From positions 8,255,318-8,319,317 of the forward strand of contig NW_024725489.1 in NCBI RefSeq assembly GCF_018991925.1: 64,000 nt of DNA, read 5' to 3'. The notes beneath the pieces were generated by a model. The model saw only the letters and a list, made by a program, of their open reading frames with translations, was not told the DNA's origin and ran no database searches. This stretch comes from Homarus americanus (lineage: Eukaryota; Arthropoda; Malacostraca; Decapoda; Nephropidae). Within the stretch, counting starts at the first letter, position 1, and each line of letters opens with the position of its first letter. A program made the position numbers and the translations under genes. This document shows, in pieces, positions 1 through 12,298 of the stretch.

Positions 1-75
1 TGTAATCCTTTTGCGCTACCGCTCACAGGATGAGGTAAGTAATATCAAAGTAGCGCTGCAAGGCAAAATCAACTT

Positions 76-3000
76 TTAGCACACCCAACATAACACTATA
101 ACTCTCCCTTTAACACACTCAACATAACAACATAACTCTCCCTTTTTTTCACACGCAACATAACAACATAAGTATTCCTTTTACGCACCAAACATACCAA
201 CATAACCCTCCCTTTAAGACACCCAACACAACTAAAAAGCACTTCCTTTAACACACCAAACATAACAACATGACTCCCCTTTAGCACACCACACATAACA
301 ACATAACTTTCCCTTTAACACACCCAACATAACAACATAAGTCTTCCTTTAACACACCTCATATAGCAACATAGCTCTTTCTTTAACACAACCAACATAA
401 CAACATAACCCTCTCTTTAACACACCCAATATAACAACATAAATCCCCCTTTAACACACCCAACATAACTCTCCCTTTAAAACACCCTACATAACAACAT
501 AAGTCTCCCTTTAACACACCCAATATAACAACATACCTCTCCTTTTAACACTCCCAACATAACTACATAACTCTCCCTTTAACACACCCAACATAACAAC
601 ATAACTCTCCCTTTAACACACCCAACATAACAAAATAACTCCCCCTTTAACATACTAAACATAACAACATAACTCTCCCTTTAACACACCCAACATAACA
701 AAATAACTCTCCCTTTAACATACTAAACATAAGAACATAACTAACTTTAACACACGCCAACATAACAACATATATCTCCCTTTAACACAACCAACATAAC
801 AACATATATCTCCCTTTAAGACACCCAACTTAACAACACAACTCTCTTTTTAACACACCCAACAATACAACATAGCTCTCCCTTTAACACACCCAACATA
901 ACAACATAACTCTCACTTTAACACACCCAACATAAGCACAAAGCTCTTCCTTTAACACCTCCAACATAACAACATAAATCCCCCTTTAACACACCCAACA
1001 TAACATAACTCTCCCTTTAACACACCCTACAAAACAATATAAGTCTCCCTTTAACACACCCAATATAACAACATAACTCTCCTTTTAACACTCCCAACAT
1101 AACAACATAACTCTCCCTTTAACACACCCAACATAACAACATAACTCTCCCTTTAACACACCCAACATAACAAAATAACTCTCCCTTTAACATACTAAAC
1201 ATAACAACATAACTCTCCCTTTAACACACCCAACATACCAAAATAACTCTCCCTTTAACATATTAAGCAAAACAACATAACTCTCCCTTTAACACAACCA
1301 ACGTAACTCTAACATTAACACAAACAACATAGCAACATAACTCCGATTAACAAACAAAACATAACCTAACTCTCCCTTTAACACACCCAACATAACATCA
1401 TAACTCTACCTTTAACACACGCAACATAACAATATAATTCTCCCTTTAACACACCCATCATAACAACATAACTCTCCCTTTAACACATCCAACATAACAA
1501 CATAAATCCCCTTTAACAACCAAACATAACATAACTCTCCCTTTAACACACCAGCAACAAAACAACATAACTCTCCCTTTAACACACCCAATATAACAAC
1601 AAGTTCTCCTTTAACACATCAAACATAATAATCTCCAACACACCTAACATAACAACATAGCTCTCCCTTTAACACACCATAACAACATAACTCTCCTTTA
1701 ACACAATAACTAACATTTTAACACACCGAACATAACAACATAAGTCTTCCTTTAACTCACCCAACATAACAACATAACTCTCCCTTTAACACACCCAACA
1801 TAACAACATAGCTCTCCCTTTAACGCACCCAACAAAACAACATAACTCCCCCTTTAGCACAAACAACATAACAACATAACTTTCCCTTTAACACACCCAT
1901 CATAACAACATAATTCTTCCTTTAACACACCTGACATAACAACATAACTCCCCCTTTAACACACCCAAAATAACAACACAACTCTTCCTTTAACACACCC
2001 AACATAACAACACAACTCTCCCTTTAACACACCCAACATAACAAAATAACTCTCCCTTTAACACACCGAACATAGCAACATAGCTCTTCCATTAACGCAC
2101 CAAACATAACAATATAACTCACCTATTAACACACCTAACATAACAAAATAACTCTCCGTTTAACACACTAAACATACACAACATAACTCTCCCTTTAACA
2201 CACCTAACATAACAAAATAACTCTTCCTTTAACATACGAAACATACCAACATAACTCTCCCTTTAACACAACCAACCTAACTCTAACTTTAACACAAACA
2301 ACATAGCAACATAACTCGGTTTAACACACAAAACATAACCTAACTCTCCCTTTAATACAACCAACATAACATCAAAACTCTACCTTTAACACACTCAACA
2401 TAACAATATAATTTTCCCTTTAACACACCCATCATAACAACATAAGTCTTCCTTTAACACACCCAACATATCAACACAACTCTCCCTTTAACACATCCAA
2501 CATAACAATATAACTCTCACTTTAACACACCGAACATAACAACAAGGCTCTCCTTTTAACACATCCAACATAACAACATAACTCTCTCTTTAACACACCA
2601 AGCTTAACAACATAACTCTCCCTTTAACACACTTTAAATAACATCTTAACTCTCCCTTTAACACACCCAACATAACATAATTCCCCCTTTAACACACCCA
2701 ACATAACAACATATCTCTCCCCTTAACGCATCCCAACATAACAACATAACTCTACCTTTAACACACCTAACATAACAACATAACTCTCCCTTTAACACAC
2801 CCAACATAACAGTATAACTCTCCATTTAACATAGCGAACATAACAACATAAGTCTTCTTTTAACAGACCCAACATAACAACATAACTCTCCCATTATCAC
2901 ACCCAACATAACAACGTAACTCTCCCTTTAACACACACCAACATAACAACATAACTCTCCCTTTAATACACCCAACATAACAACATAACTCTCCTTTTAA

Positions 3001-6000
3001 CACTCCCAACATAACAACATAACTCTAACGTTAACACACCCAACATAACAACATAACTAACCCTTTAGCACACCCAACAAAACAACATAACTCTCCCTTT
3101 AACACACCCAACATAAGAACGTAACTCTCCCTTTAACACACCCAATATAAAAACACATCTCTCCCTTTAACACACACAACATGACAACATAACTCTCCCT
3201 TTAACACACCCAACATAACAACATAACTCTCCCTTTATCATACCCAACATAACAACATAACTCTCCCTTTAACACACCCAACATATCATCATAACTCTCC
3301 CTTTAACACACCCAATATAACAACACAACCCTCCCGTTAACACACCCAACATAACCATATAAGTCTTCCTTTAACACACCCATCATAACAACATAACTCC
3401 TCCTTTAGCACACCCAACATAACAATATAACTCTCCCTTTAACACACCCAACATAACAACATAACTCTCCCTATAACACACCTAACATAACATAACTCTT
3501 CCTTTAACACACCCAACATAACAACATAACTCCTCCTTTAGCACACCCAACATAACAACATAATTCTTCCTTTAACACACCTAACATAACAACATAACTC
3601 ACACTTTAACACAACCAACATTACAACGTAAGTCTCCCTTTAACACACCCAACATAACAACATAGCTCGTCCTTTAACACACCAAACATAACAACAAAAC
3701 TCCCACTTTAGCACACCACACATAAGAACATAACTTTCCCTTCAACACACCCTACATAACAACATAAGTCTTCCTTTAACACACCTAACATAGCAAAATA
3801 GCTCTTCCTTTAACACAACCAACATAACAACATAACTCTCTCTTTAACACACCCATCATAAAAACAAAACTCCCCCTTTAGCACACCGAACATAACAATA
3901 TAACTCTCCCTTTAACACACCCAACATAACAACATAACTCTCCCTTTAACACACCTAACATAACATAACTCTTCCTTTAACACACCCAACATAACAACAT
4001 AACTGTCCCTTTAACACACCTAATATAACAACACAACTCTCCCGTTAACACACCCAACATAACAACATAAGACTTCCTTTAACACACCTAACATAACAAC
4101 ATAACTTACACTTTAACACACCCAACATAACAATATAACTCTCCCTTTAACGCACCAAATATAACAACATAACTCTCCCTTTAACACACCCAACATAACA
4201 TAACTCTCCCTTTAACACACCCAACATAACAACATATCTCTCCCTTTAACACACCCAACACAACAACATAGCTCTTCCTTTAGCACGGCAAATATAACAA
4301 CATAACTCTCCCTTTAGCACACCCCACATAACAACATAACTCTCCCTTTAACACACCCAACATAACAAAATAACACTCCCTTTAACACACTAAACATAAC
4401 AGCATACATCTCCCTCTGACACACCCAACATAACTCTAACTTTAACACAACCAACATAGCAACATAACTCTCCGTTTAACACACAAAACATAACCTAACT
4501 CTCCCTTGAAAACACCCAACATAACATCATAACTCTACCTTTAACACACGCAACATAACTCTCCCTTTAACACACCCAACATAACAAAATAACACTCCCT
4601 TTAACACACTAAACATAACAGCATACATCTCCCTCTGACACACCCAACATAACTCTAACTTTAACACAACCAACATAGCAACATAACTCTCCGTTTAACA
4701 CACAAAACATAACCTAACTCTCCCTTGAAAACACCCAACATAACATCATAACTCTACCTTTAACACACGCAACATAACAATATAACTCTCACTTTAACAC
4801 ACCGAACATAACAACATAACTCTAACTTTAACACACGCAACATAACAGTATAACTCTCCCTATAACACACCCAACATAACAACATAACTCTAACTTTAAC
4901 ACACAAAACATAACAGTATAACTCTCCCTTTAACACACCGAACATAACAACATAAGTCTTCTTTTAACAAACCCTACATAACAACATAACTCTCCCTTTA
5001 TCACACCCAACATAACAACATAACTCTCCCTTTAACGCACACCAACATAACAACATAAATCTCCCATTAACACACCAAACTTAATAACATAACTCTCCCT
5101 TTAACACACCCAACATAACAACATAGCTCTCCCTTTAACACACCCAACATAACAACATAAGTCCCCCTTTAGCACAAACAACATAACAACATACCTTCCC
5201 CTCTTTAGCACAAACAACATAACAACATACCTTCCCTTTAACACACCCATCATAACAACATAGGTCTTCCTTTAACACACCTGACATAACAACATAGCTC
5301 TTCCTTTAACACACCCAACATAACAACATAACTCTCTCTTTAACACACCCAACATAACAACATAACTCCCCCTTTAGCACACCCAAAATAACAACACAAC
5401 TCTTCCTTAAACACACCCAACATAACAACATAACTCTCCCTTTAACACACCTAACATAACAACATAGCTCTCCCTTTAACACACCCAACATAACAATATA
5501 ACCCTCACTTTAACACACAACCAACATAACTCTCTCTTTAACACACCCAACATAACAACATAGCTCTCCCTTTAACACACCAACATAACAACATACCTCT
5601 CCCTTTAACACACCCAACGTAACAACATAACTCCCCTTTTAGCACACCCAAAATAACAACACAACTCTTCCTTTAACACACCCAACACAACAACACATCT
5701 CTCCCTTTAACACACCCAACATAACAAAATAACTCTCCCTTTAACACACCGAACATAACAACATAGCCCTTCCATTAACGCACCAAATATAACAATATAA
5801 TCACCCAACACCCTTTAACACACCCAACGTAACAACATAACTCCCCTTTTAGCACACCCAAAATAACAACACAACTCTTCCTTTAACACACCCAACACAA
5901 CAACACATCTCTCCCTTTAACACACCCAACATAACAAAATAACTCTCCCTTTAACACACCGAACATAACAACATAGCCCTTCCATTAACGCACCAAATAT

Positions 6001-9000
6001 AACAATATAACTCACCCTTTAAGACACCCAACATAACAACATGACTCTAACTTTAACACACCCAACATAACAGTATAACTCTTCCTTTAACACACCGAAC
6101 ATAACAACATAAGTCTTCTTTTAACAAACCCAACATAACAACATAACTCTCCCTTTATCACACCCAACATAACAACATAACTCTCCCTTTAACACACACC
6201 AACATAACAACATAAATCTCCCTTTAACACACCAAACTTAACAACATAACTCTCCCTTTAACACTCCCAACATAACAACATAACTCTCCTTTTAACACTC
6301 CCAACATAACAACATAATTCTCCCTTTAACACACCCAACATAACAAGATAACTCACCCTTTAGCACACCCAACATAACATAATTCCCCCTTTAACACACC
6401 CTTCGTAACAACATATCTCTCCCCTTAACGCACCCAACATAACAACATAACTCTCCCTTTAACACACCTAATATAAAAACACAACTCTCCCTTTAACACA
6501 CACAACATAACTCTCCCTTTAGCACACACCAACATAACAACATAAGTCTTCCTTTAACACACCAAACATAACAACATAACCCTCCCTTTAAGGCACCCAA
6601 CATAACAACATAACTCTCCCTTTAAAACACCCAACATAACAGCATAGCTCGTCCTTTAACACACCAAACATAACAACAAAACTCCCACTTTAGCACACCA
6701 CACATAAAACATAACTTTCCCCTTCAACACACCCAACATAACAACATAAGTCTTCCTTTAACACACCTAACATAGCAAAATAGCTCTTCCTTTAACACAA
6801 CCAACATAACAACATAACTCTCTCTTTAACACACCCATCATAACAACATAACTCCCCCTTTAGCACACCCAACATAACAATATATCTCTCTCTTTAACAC
6901 ACCCAACATAACAACATAACTCTCCCTTTAACACACCTAACATAACATAACTCTTCCTTTAACACACCCAACATAACAACATAACGCTCCCTTTAACACT
7001 CCCAATATAACAACACAACTCTCCCGTTAACACACCCAACATAACAACATAAGTCTTCCTTTAACACACCTAACATAACAACATAACTCACACTTTAACA
7101 CACCCAACATTACAACGTAAGTCTTCCTTTAACACACCCAACATAACACTATAACTCTCCCTTTAACACACCAAACATAACAACATAACTCTCCCTTTAA
7201 CACACCCTACATAACAACATAACTCTCCCTTTAACACACCCGACATAACATAACTCACCCTTTAACACACCCAACATAACAACATAAGTCTTCCTTTAAC
7301 AAACCCAACAAAACAACATAACTCTCCCTTTAACACAACCAACATAACAACGTATATCTCCCTTTAACACACCCAACATAACAACATAAGTCTTTCTTTA
7401 ACACACCCAACTTAACAACAGAACTCCCCATTTAACACACCCAACATAACAACAAAGCTCTCCCTTTAACACACCCAACATAACAACATAACTCCCCCTT
7501 TAGCACAAACAACATAACAACATAACTTTCCCTTTAACACACCCATCAAAACAACATAGGTCTTCCTTTAACACACCTGACATAACAACATAGGTCTTCC
7601 TTTAACACCCCCAACATAACATAAGTCTCCCTTTAACACACCCTTCATAACAACATAAGTCCCCCTTTAACACACCAAACATAACAACATAACTCTCCTT
7701 TGAACACACCAAACAAAAAAACATAACTCTCCCTTTAACATACCCAGCCTAACATAACTCTCCCTTTAACACACCCAAATAACATAATTCTCACTTTAAC
7801 ACACCCAACATAACAACATATGTCTTCCTTTAACAAACCCAACAAAACAACATAACTCTCCCTTCAACACACCCAATATAACAACATATCTCTCCCTTTA
7901 AGACACCCCACATAACAACATAACTCTCCCTTTAACACACCCAACATAACATAATTCCCCCTTTAACACACCCAACATAAGAACATAGCTCTTCCTTTAA
8001 CACACCAAATATAACAACATAACTCTCCCTTTAAGACACCCCACATAACAACATAACTCTCCCTTTAACACACCCAACATAACAAAATAACTCTCCCTGT
8101 AACACACTAAACATAACAACATACCTCTCCATATGACACACCCAACAAAACTCTAACTTTAACACACCCAACATAGCAACATAACTCTCCGCTTAACACA
8201 GAAAACATAACCTAACTCTCCCTTGAAAACACCCAACATAACATCATAACTCTACCTTTAACACACGCAACATAACACTATAACTCTCACTTTAACACAC
8301 CGAACATAACAACATAAGTTTTCGCTTAACACACCCAACATAACAACATAACTCTCCCTTTAACACACCCAACATAACAACATAGCTCTCCATTTAACAC
8401 ACCCAACATAACAACACAACTCTCCCTTTAACACACCTAACATAACAAAATAACTCTCCCTTTAACACACCCAACATAAGAACATAACTCTCTCTTTAAC
8501 ACATCCAATATAACAACATAACTCTTCCCTTAACACACCCAACATAACAACATAACTCTCCCTTTAACACACCCAACATAACAACATAACTCCCCCTTTA
8601 GCTCACCCAAAATAACAACACAACTCTTCCTTTAACACACCCAACATAACAACACAACTCTCCCTTTAACACACCTAACATAACAAAATAACTCTCCCTT
8701 TAACACACCCAACATAAGAACATAACTCTCTCTTTAACACATCCAATATAAAAACACAACTCTCCCTTTAACACACACAACATAACAACATAACTCTCCC
8801 TTTGACACACCCAACATAACAACATAACTCTCCCTTTATCATACCCTACATAACAACATAACTCCTCCTTTAGCACACCCAACATAACAATATAACTCTC
8901 CCTTTAACACACCCAACATAACAACATAACTCTCCCTATAACACACCTAACATAACATAACTCTTCCTTTAACACACCCAACATAACAACATAACTATCC

Positions 9001-9470
9001 CTTTAACACACCCAATATAACAACACAACTCTCCCGTTAACACACCCAACATAACATAAGTCTTAGTTTAACACACCTGACATAACAACATAGCTCTTCC
9101 CTTAACACACCCAGCATAACAACATAACTCTCCCTTTAACACACCCAACATAACAACATAACTCCCCCTTTAGCACACCCAAAATAACAACACAACTCTC
9201 CATTTAACACACCCAACATAACAAAATAACTCTCCCTTTAACACACCGAACATAACAACATAGCTCTTCCATTAACGCACCAAACATAACAATATAACTC
9301 ACCCTTTAAGACACCCAACATATCAACATAACTCTAACTTTAACACACGCAACATAACAGTATAACTCTCCCTTTAACACACCGAACATAACAACATAAG
9401 TCTTCTTTTAACAAACCCTACATAAAAACATAACTCTCCCTTTATCACACCCAACATAACAACATAACTC
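76..9470. repeat. 34-bp satellite/minisatellite array, left block
   Basis: Head-to-tail copies of a ~34-bp unit, typified by CCCTTTAACACACCC followed by AACATAACAACATAA, with 31-36 bp length variants. The first 75 bases of the window are unique, so the left edge is present. Point variants (AAGTCTTCC, GTTTTCC, TTTAGCACA, CTAACTTT) recur in blocks, which shows units have been copied in groups. Two clear local duplications are 219 bp (about 4360-4578 and 4579-4779) and 210 bp (about 5601-5810 and 5811-6020). The minus strand gives many 60-100 aa ORFs because a stop falls in only one of the three phases the unit cycles through; these are not genes. Confidence 0.97.
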
Positions 9471-9862
9471 TAGCGTATTGCCAGATACCCAAAGAATGTT
9501 CTATATTACTGAGGGTATATACAAACACTTGTTGTCTTTAAAAGTAGGTTCTATTCTCGTACGGGAGATAATACAGTAGGAAGCCTGTGGGCACGCCACC
9601 GGGACTCGGTCTTAACTACTTCTACATCTATCTATGTATTACTACGCGCTGGCCTATACAGATGCCAGCATTCACAAGCTGAATACATAAAGTATAAATG
9701 TGATAATTTATATACATAATATGGTGCACAATAAATGGAATATTACATAGAATTAATACATGTTCTGTAATACTTTACTATACATAATTAATAATAGTAA
9801 TATAAGAGTAATATAATAATATACTGCTGAAGGCACTACTTTTTGTCCATATATATCATACA
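9471..9862 (-). repeat. 3' LTR of the gypsy element
   Basis: 9471-9848 matches 11921-12298 exactly by eye. The 14 bases 9849-9862 lie between the repeat and the purine tract. On the minus strand they begin TGTATGATATATAT, a plausible LTR start (TG) directly after the purine tract, so the full LTR is probably 392 bp and the right copy lacks its outermost 14 bp. The outer end reads ...ATACGCTA on the minus strand and runs straight into satellite. Confidence 0.85.
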
Positions 9863-9875
9863 CCTCCCTCCCCCC
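9863..9875 (-). promoter_or_regulatory. Polypurine tract
   Basis: The minus strand reads GGGGGGAGGGAGG immediately upstream of the 3' LTR, the expected position of the plus-strand primer of an LTR element. It abuts the integrase stop codon (TAG, 9875-9877). Confidence 0.8.
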
Positions 9876-11380
9876 TATACGCTCATAGTTTCATCTTGAG
9901 CGGACCATTTGTTTCTGAGTCGCTCGGACCTGCGGAGTACTGGGGCAGAAACACAAGGTGGGGATGGATTTACTTTAGAGACATCAACATTAGGGGACTC
10001 AACTGGGGAGGGGTCAACACTAGGCAGCTCCACAGGTCGGAGGAAACGACGGTTCCTCCACCATACTCTACCACTAGGAAGACGCACTTGGTAGTCCCTG
10101 GACCGGCCAATACCCATGACAACCCCAACCTTGTCCCAGCGGTGAGATACCGGATCTTGAATCCTGATCTGCTGGCCGATACTCAACCTGGGAAGGGGGC
10201 GGGCATGACAGTCGTACCGAGCAGCGACATCTGCGGCTCGTTCTGCTGCACGGCGGTCACATTCTTCAGTCTTGGCCTGCCACTCTTGAGAAAAAGACTT
10301 CGGGTGGGCAGGAACACAAGACCTGAGATGATGTCCGTATAGAACCTGGGCTGGGGAGCGTCCGGTGAAGTTCGGGGTGTTGCGTAACTCCAACAAACCT
10401 CGATCGAAGTCCTCGCAGTCGATATTTCCTGAGGGTGACACCTTAAGGATCAGGTGTTTCACAGTCTTGACTGCGGCTTCAGCGTGTCCATTCGCCTGGG
10501 GGTAGTGGGGCGAGGTCACGACATGACGGACTCCCCAACGGTCCATGAAGTCCCGGAACTCGTGGCTGGTGAACTGGGGTCCTCCATCAGTCCTGAGGCG
10601 GAGGGGAACACCAACTTCTCTGAAGTAATGCCTGAAGCTCCGGATGGTAGCAGTAGCCGTTGTATCACTACCACAGGGGACGACAACAGGCCATCCAGAC
10701 AGTCGGTCGGCAATGACGAGGAAGGACTTCCCTGCAACTGCAAAGAAATCGGCCGACACAGACTCGAAGGGTCTTGAAGGGTTATCGTCGCACATTAAAG
10801 GTTCCTGTTGCTGGCTAGGTTGCAGAATCTGGCAAGGTTCACAGGCACGGACGGTACTTGCAATGTCCGCGTTGATTCCGGGCCAAAATACAGTCTGCTT
10901 CGCCCGTCGCTTGGTGGCCTCCACTCCTCGATGGCTGTCGTGAAGGCGGGCCAAGGTACGGCGGCGTAGGGCAGCAGGAATAACTACTCGTGGACCATAC
11001 AAGACGAGGTCTCCATCACAATAGAGGTCCTCGCGTATTTTCCAGTACGGGAGTAGCGATTCATGAAGGTCGTATCGGGTAGATGGAAATCCCTGGGACA
11101 CACAGTCGACGAGCCGGATATAGGAAGGGTCGGCCCGGGCTGCGATGCGGAGATCTTCAAGGGTCTTGTCTGCATCCGGTGCTGTAGACTCTTCTGATGT
11201 GAAGACGGCCTTCAATGAAACCACTGACTTGAGGGATGCAGCAGCTGTAGAACACAACATCTCGTCCTCTGGGGTGGGGCGACTGACGGGGGCGCGGTAC
11301 AGGGCATCCGGGATGCACAACAGCTTACCCGCACGCCACACAGCCGTGAAGAGATAAGGCGAGAGCTTCTCTTTCAGACA
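9875..11380 (-). CDS. Gypsy Pol remnant: end of RNase H linker plus complete integrase
   Basis: The open frame runs from just after a TAG at 11381-11383; the first usable start-like codon is a GTG at 11341, giving 488 residues. Numbering from there: the start resembles the linker after gypsy RNase H (GK..CIPDAL.RAP). Residues about 131-170 form the H2C2 zinc-binding region (LHDSHRG ... WPGI ... CEPC). The integrase core has D198 (SADFF), D252 (RTDGG) and E288 (NGHAEA), a D-D-35-E arrangement with nothing missing. The tail (about 385-440, IGQQIRIQDP ... YQVRLPSGRVW) resembles the C-terminal domain of gypsy integrases. The enzyme would join cDNA ends to host DNA. No RT or protease precedes it, so the product could act only if expressed aberrantly, or the element moves in trans. 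The family is sure; activity is unknown. Confidence 0.9.
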   Translation of the reverse strand, partial: CLKEKLSPYLFTAVWRAGKLLCIPDALYRAPVSRPTPEDEMLCSTAAASLKSVVSLKAVFTSEESTAPDADKTLEDLRIAARADPSYIRLVDCVSQGFPSTRYDLHESLLPYWKIREDLYCDGDLVLYGPRVVIPAALRRRTLARLHDSHRGVEATKRRAKQTVFWPGINADIASTVRACEPCQILQPSQQQEPLMCDDNPSRPFESVSADFFAVAGKSFLVIADRLSGWPVVVPCGSDTTATATIRSFRHYFREVGVPLRLRTDGGPQFTSHEFRDFMDRWGVRHVVTSPHYPQANGHAEAAVKTVKHLILKVSPSGNIDCEDFDRGLLELRNTPNFTGRSPAQVLYGHHLRSCVPAHPKSFSQEWQAKTEECDRRAAERAADVAARYDCHARPLPRLSIGQQIRIQDPVSHRWDKVGVVMGIGRSRDYQVRLPSGRVWWRNRRFLRPVELPSVDPSPVESPNVDVSKVNPSPPCVSAPVLRRSERLRNKWSAQDETMSV

Positions 11381-11433
11381 CTAAAACTCGTAGCCCCATC
11401 GTCCAGGGTATCGTTATGATCCCTGTGAGACAT
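11374..11433 (-). pseudogene. Stub of upstream ORF (probable Gag start) at the deletion junction
   Basis: ATG at 11431-11433 opens a 19-codon frame (starting MSHRDHNDTLDDG) that ends in TGA at 11374-11376. This stop lies inside the sequence coding for the RNase H linker in another frame. The simplest reading is that Gag began here and one deletion joined its first codons to the end of pol. Calling it Gag is inference from position; there is too little sequence for homology. Confidence 0.45.
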
Positions 11434-11909
11434 GCCGACTGCTTCTGTACTCTATCTGTGCAAAAGATCGGGTCAGCCCCTCGTAATCTATGCACAGAAT
11501 TACAGAAGTTTACAGTAAGTCACCAGAAATATAAGGTGAATGCGTGTGTGTGTTTGTGTGTCTGGCGGGAGGGGAGAGACTTGGCGCGCTGCCAGACGTA
11601 GGAGCGAGTGGCCAGCGTCGCGCTAGCTCCTCAGTTACCCTCAGACCAGAGACGGGAGAGCACGTACTGTCGGGTCGCTCCCTTAGTCAGCTGACCGCAA
11701 CTTGCACAGACAATTATGATTAAAATACACAGCACAGCACTTCACAAAACACTTCACTTCACAGCACAGCACTGTACACAGCATAGCACTTCACAACACT
11801 GTAAGTCTAGAGGCTTGAGTAGTCTTGCTGTCGGCTGAAGTGGAAGAGACGCCATAAACAGAGTCCGGGCGGGAAGGCTCGGTCCACTGTATCTCGCTGA
11901 GAAATAATC
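11434..11909 (-). other. 5' leader of the gypsy element
   Basis: Non-coding stretch between the primer-binding site and the ORF stub. 11710-11810 is built of short CACTTCACA / CAGCACAG direct repeats. No ORF of note is seen on either strand. Confidence 0.6.
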
Positions 11910-11918
11910 ACTGCGCCA
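11910..11918 (-). promoter_or_regulatory. Primer-binding site of the gypsy element
   Basis: The minus strand reads TGGCGCAGT two bases inside the 5' LTR. TGG pairs with a tRNA 3' CCA end. The sequence resembles the TGGCGCAGTC-type sites of several gypsy elements primed by tRNA-Ser; the next base differs, so the tRNA identity is tentative. Confidence 0.7.
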
Positions 11919-11920
11919 TC

Positions 11921-12298
11921 TAGCGTATTGCCAGATACCCAAAGAATGTTCTATATTACTGAGGGTATATACAAACACTTGTTGTCTTTAAAAGTAGGTT
12001 CTATTCTCGTACGGGAGATAATACAGTAGGAAGCCTGTGGGCACGCCACCGGGACTCGGTCTTAACTACTTCTACATCTATCTATGTATTACTACGCGCT
12101 GGCCTATACAGATGCCAGCATTCACAAGCTGAATACATAAAGTATAAATGTGATAATTTATATACATAATATGGTGCACAATAAATGGAATATTACATAG
12201 AATTAATACATGTTCTGTAATACTTTACTATACATAATTAATAATAGTAATATAAGAGTAATATAATAATATACTGCTGAAGGCACTACTTTTTGTCC
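11921..12298 (-). repeat. 5' LTR of the gypsy element (outer end trimmed)
   Basis: Identical to 9471-9848. It lacks the 14 bp that sit between the other LTR and the purine tract. Its outer edge passes directly from TTTTTGTCC into satellite (CTTTAACAC on the plus strand). Confidence 0.85.

Larger units (their letters stand above)
9471..12298 (-). mobile_element. Ty3/gypsy LTR retrotransposon, internally deleted, inserted in the satellite
   Basis: A 2.8-kb insertion splits the 34-bp array. Its ends are a 378-bp direct repeat (9471-9848 and 11921-12298) that I read as identical base for base. Transcription is leftward: the right repeat is the 5' LTR, followed by a primer-binding site, a leader of about 0.5 kb, a stub of an upstream ORF, and the end of pol with complete integrase. 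A purine tract then precedes the left (3') LTR. Gag, protease, reverse transcriptase and most of RNase H are missing. Identical LTRs imply a recent insertion or recent conversion. The insertion restores the satellite phase with no target-site duplication. Confidence 0.9.

Noticed and set aside
1..75. Splice donor-like GAGGTAAGTA near position 33
   Set aside because: No supporting exon frame (an in-frame TGA precedes it in one reading) and only 75 bp of unique sequence.
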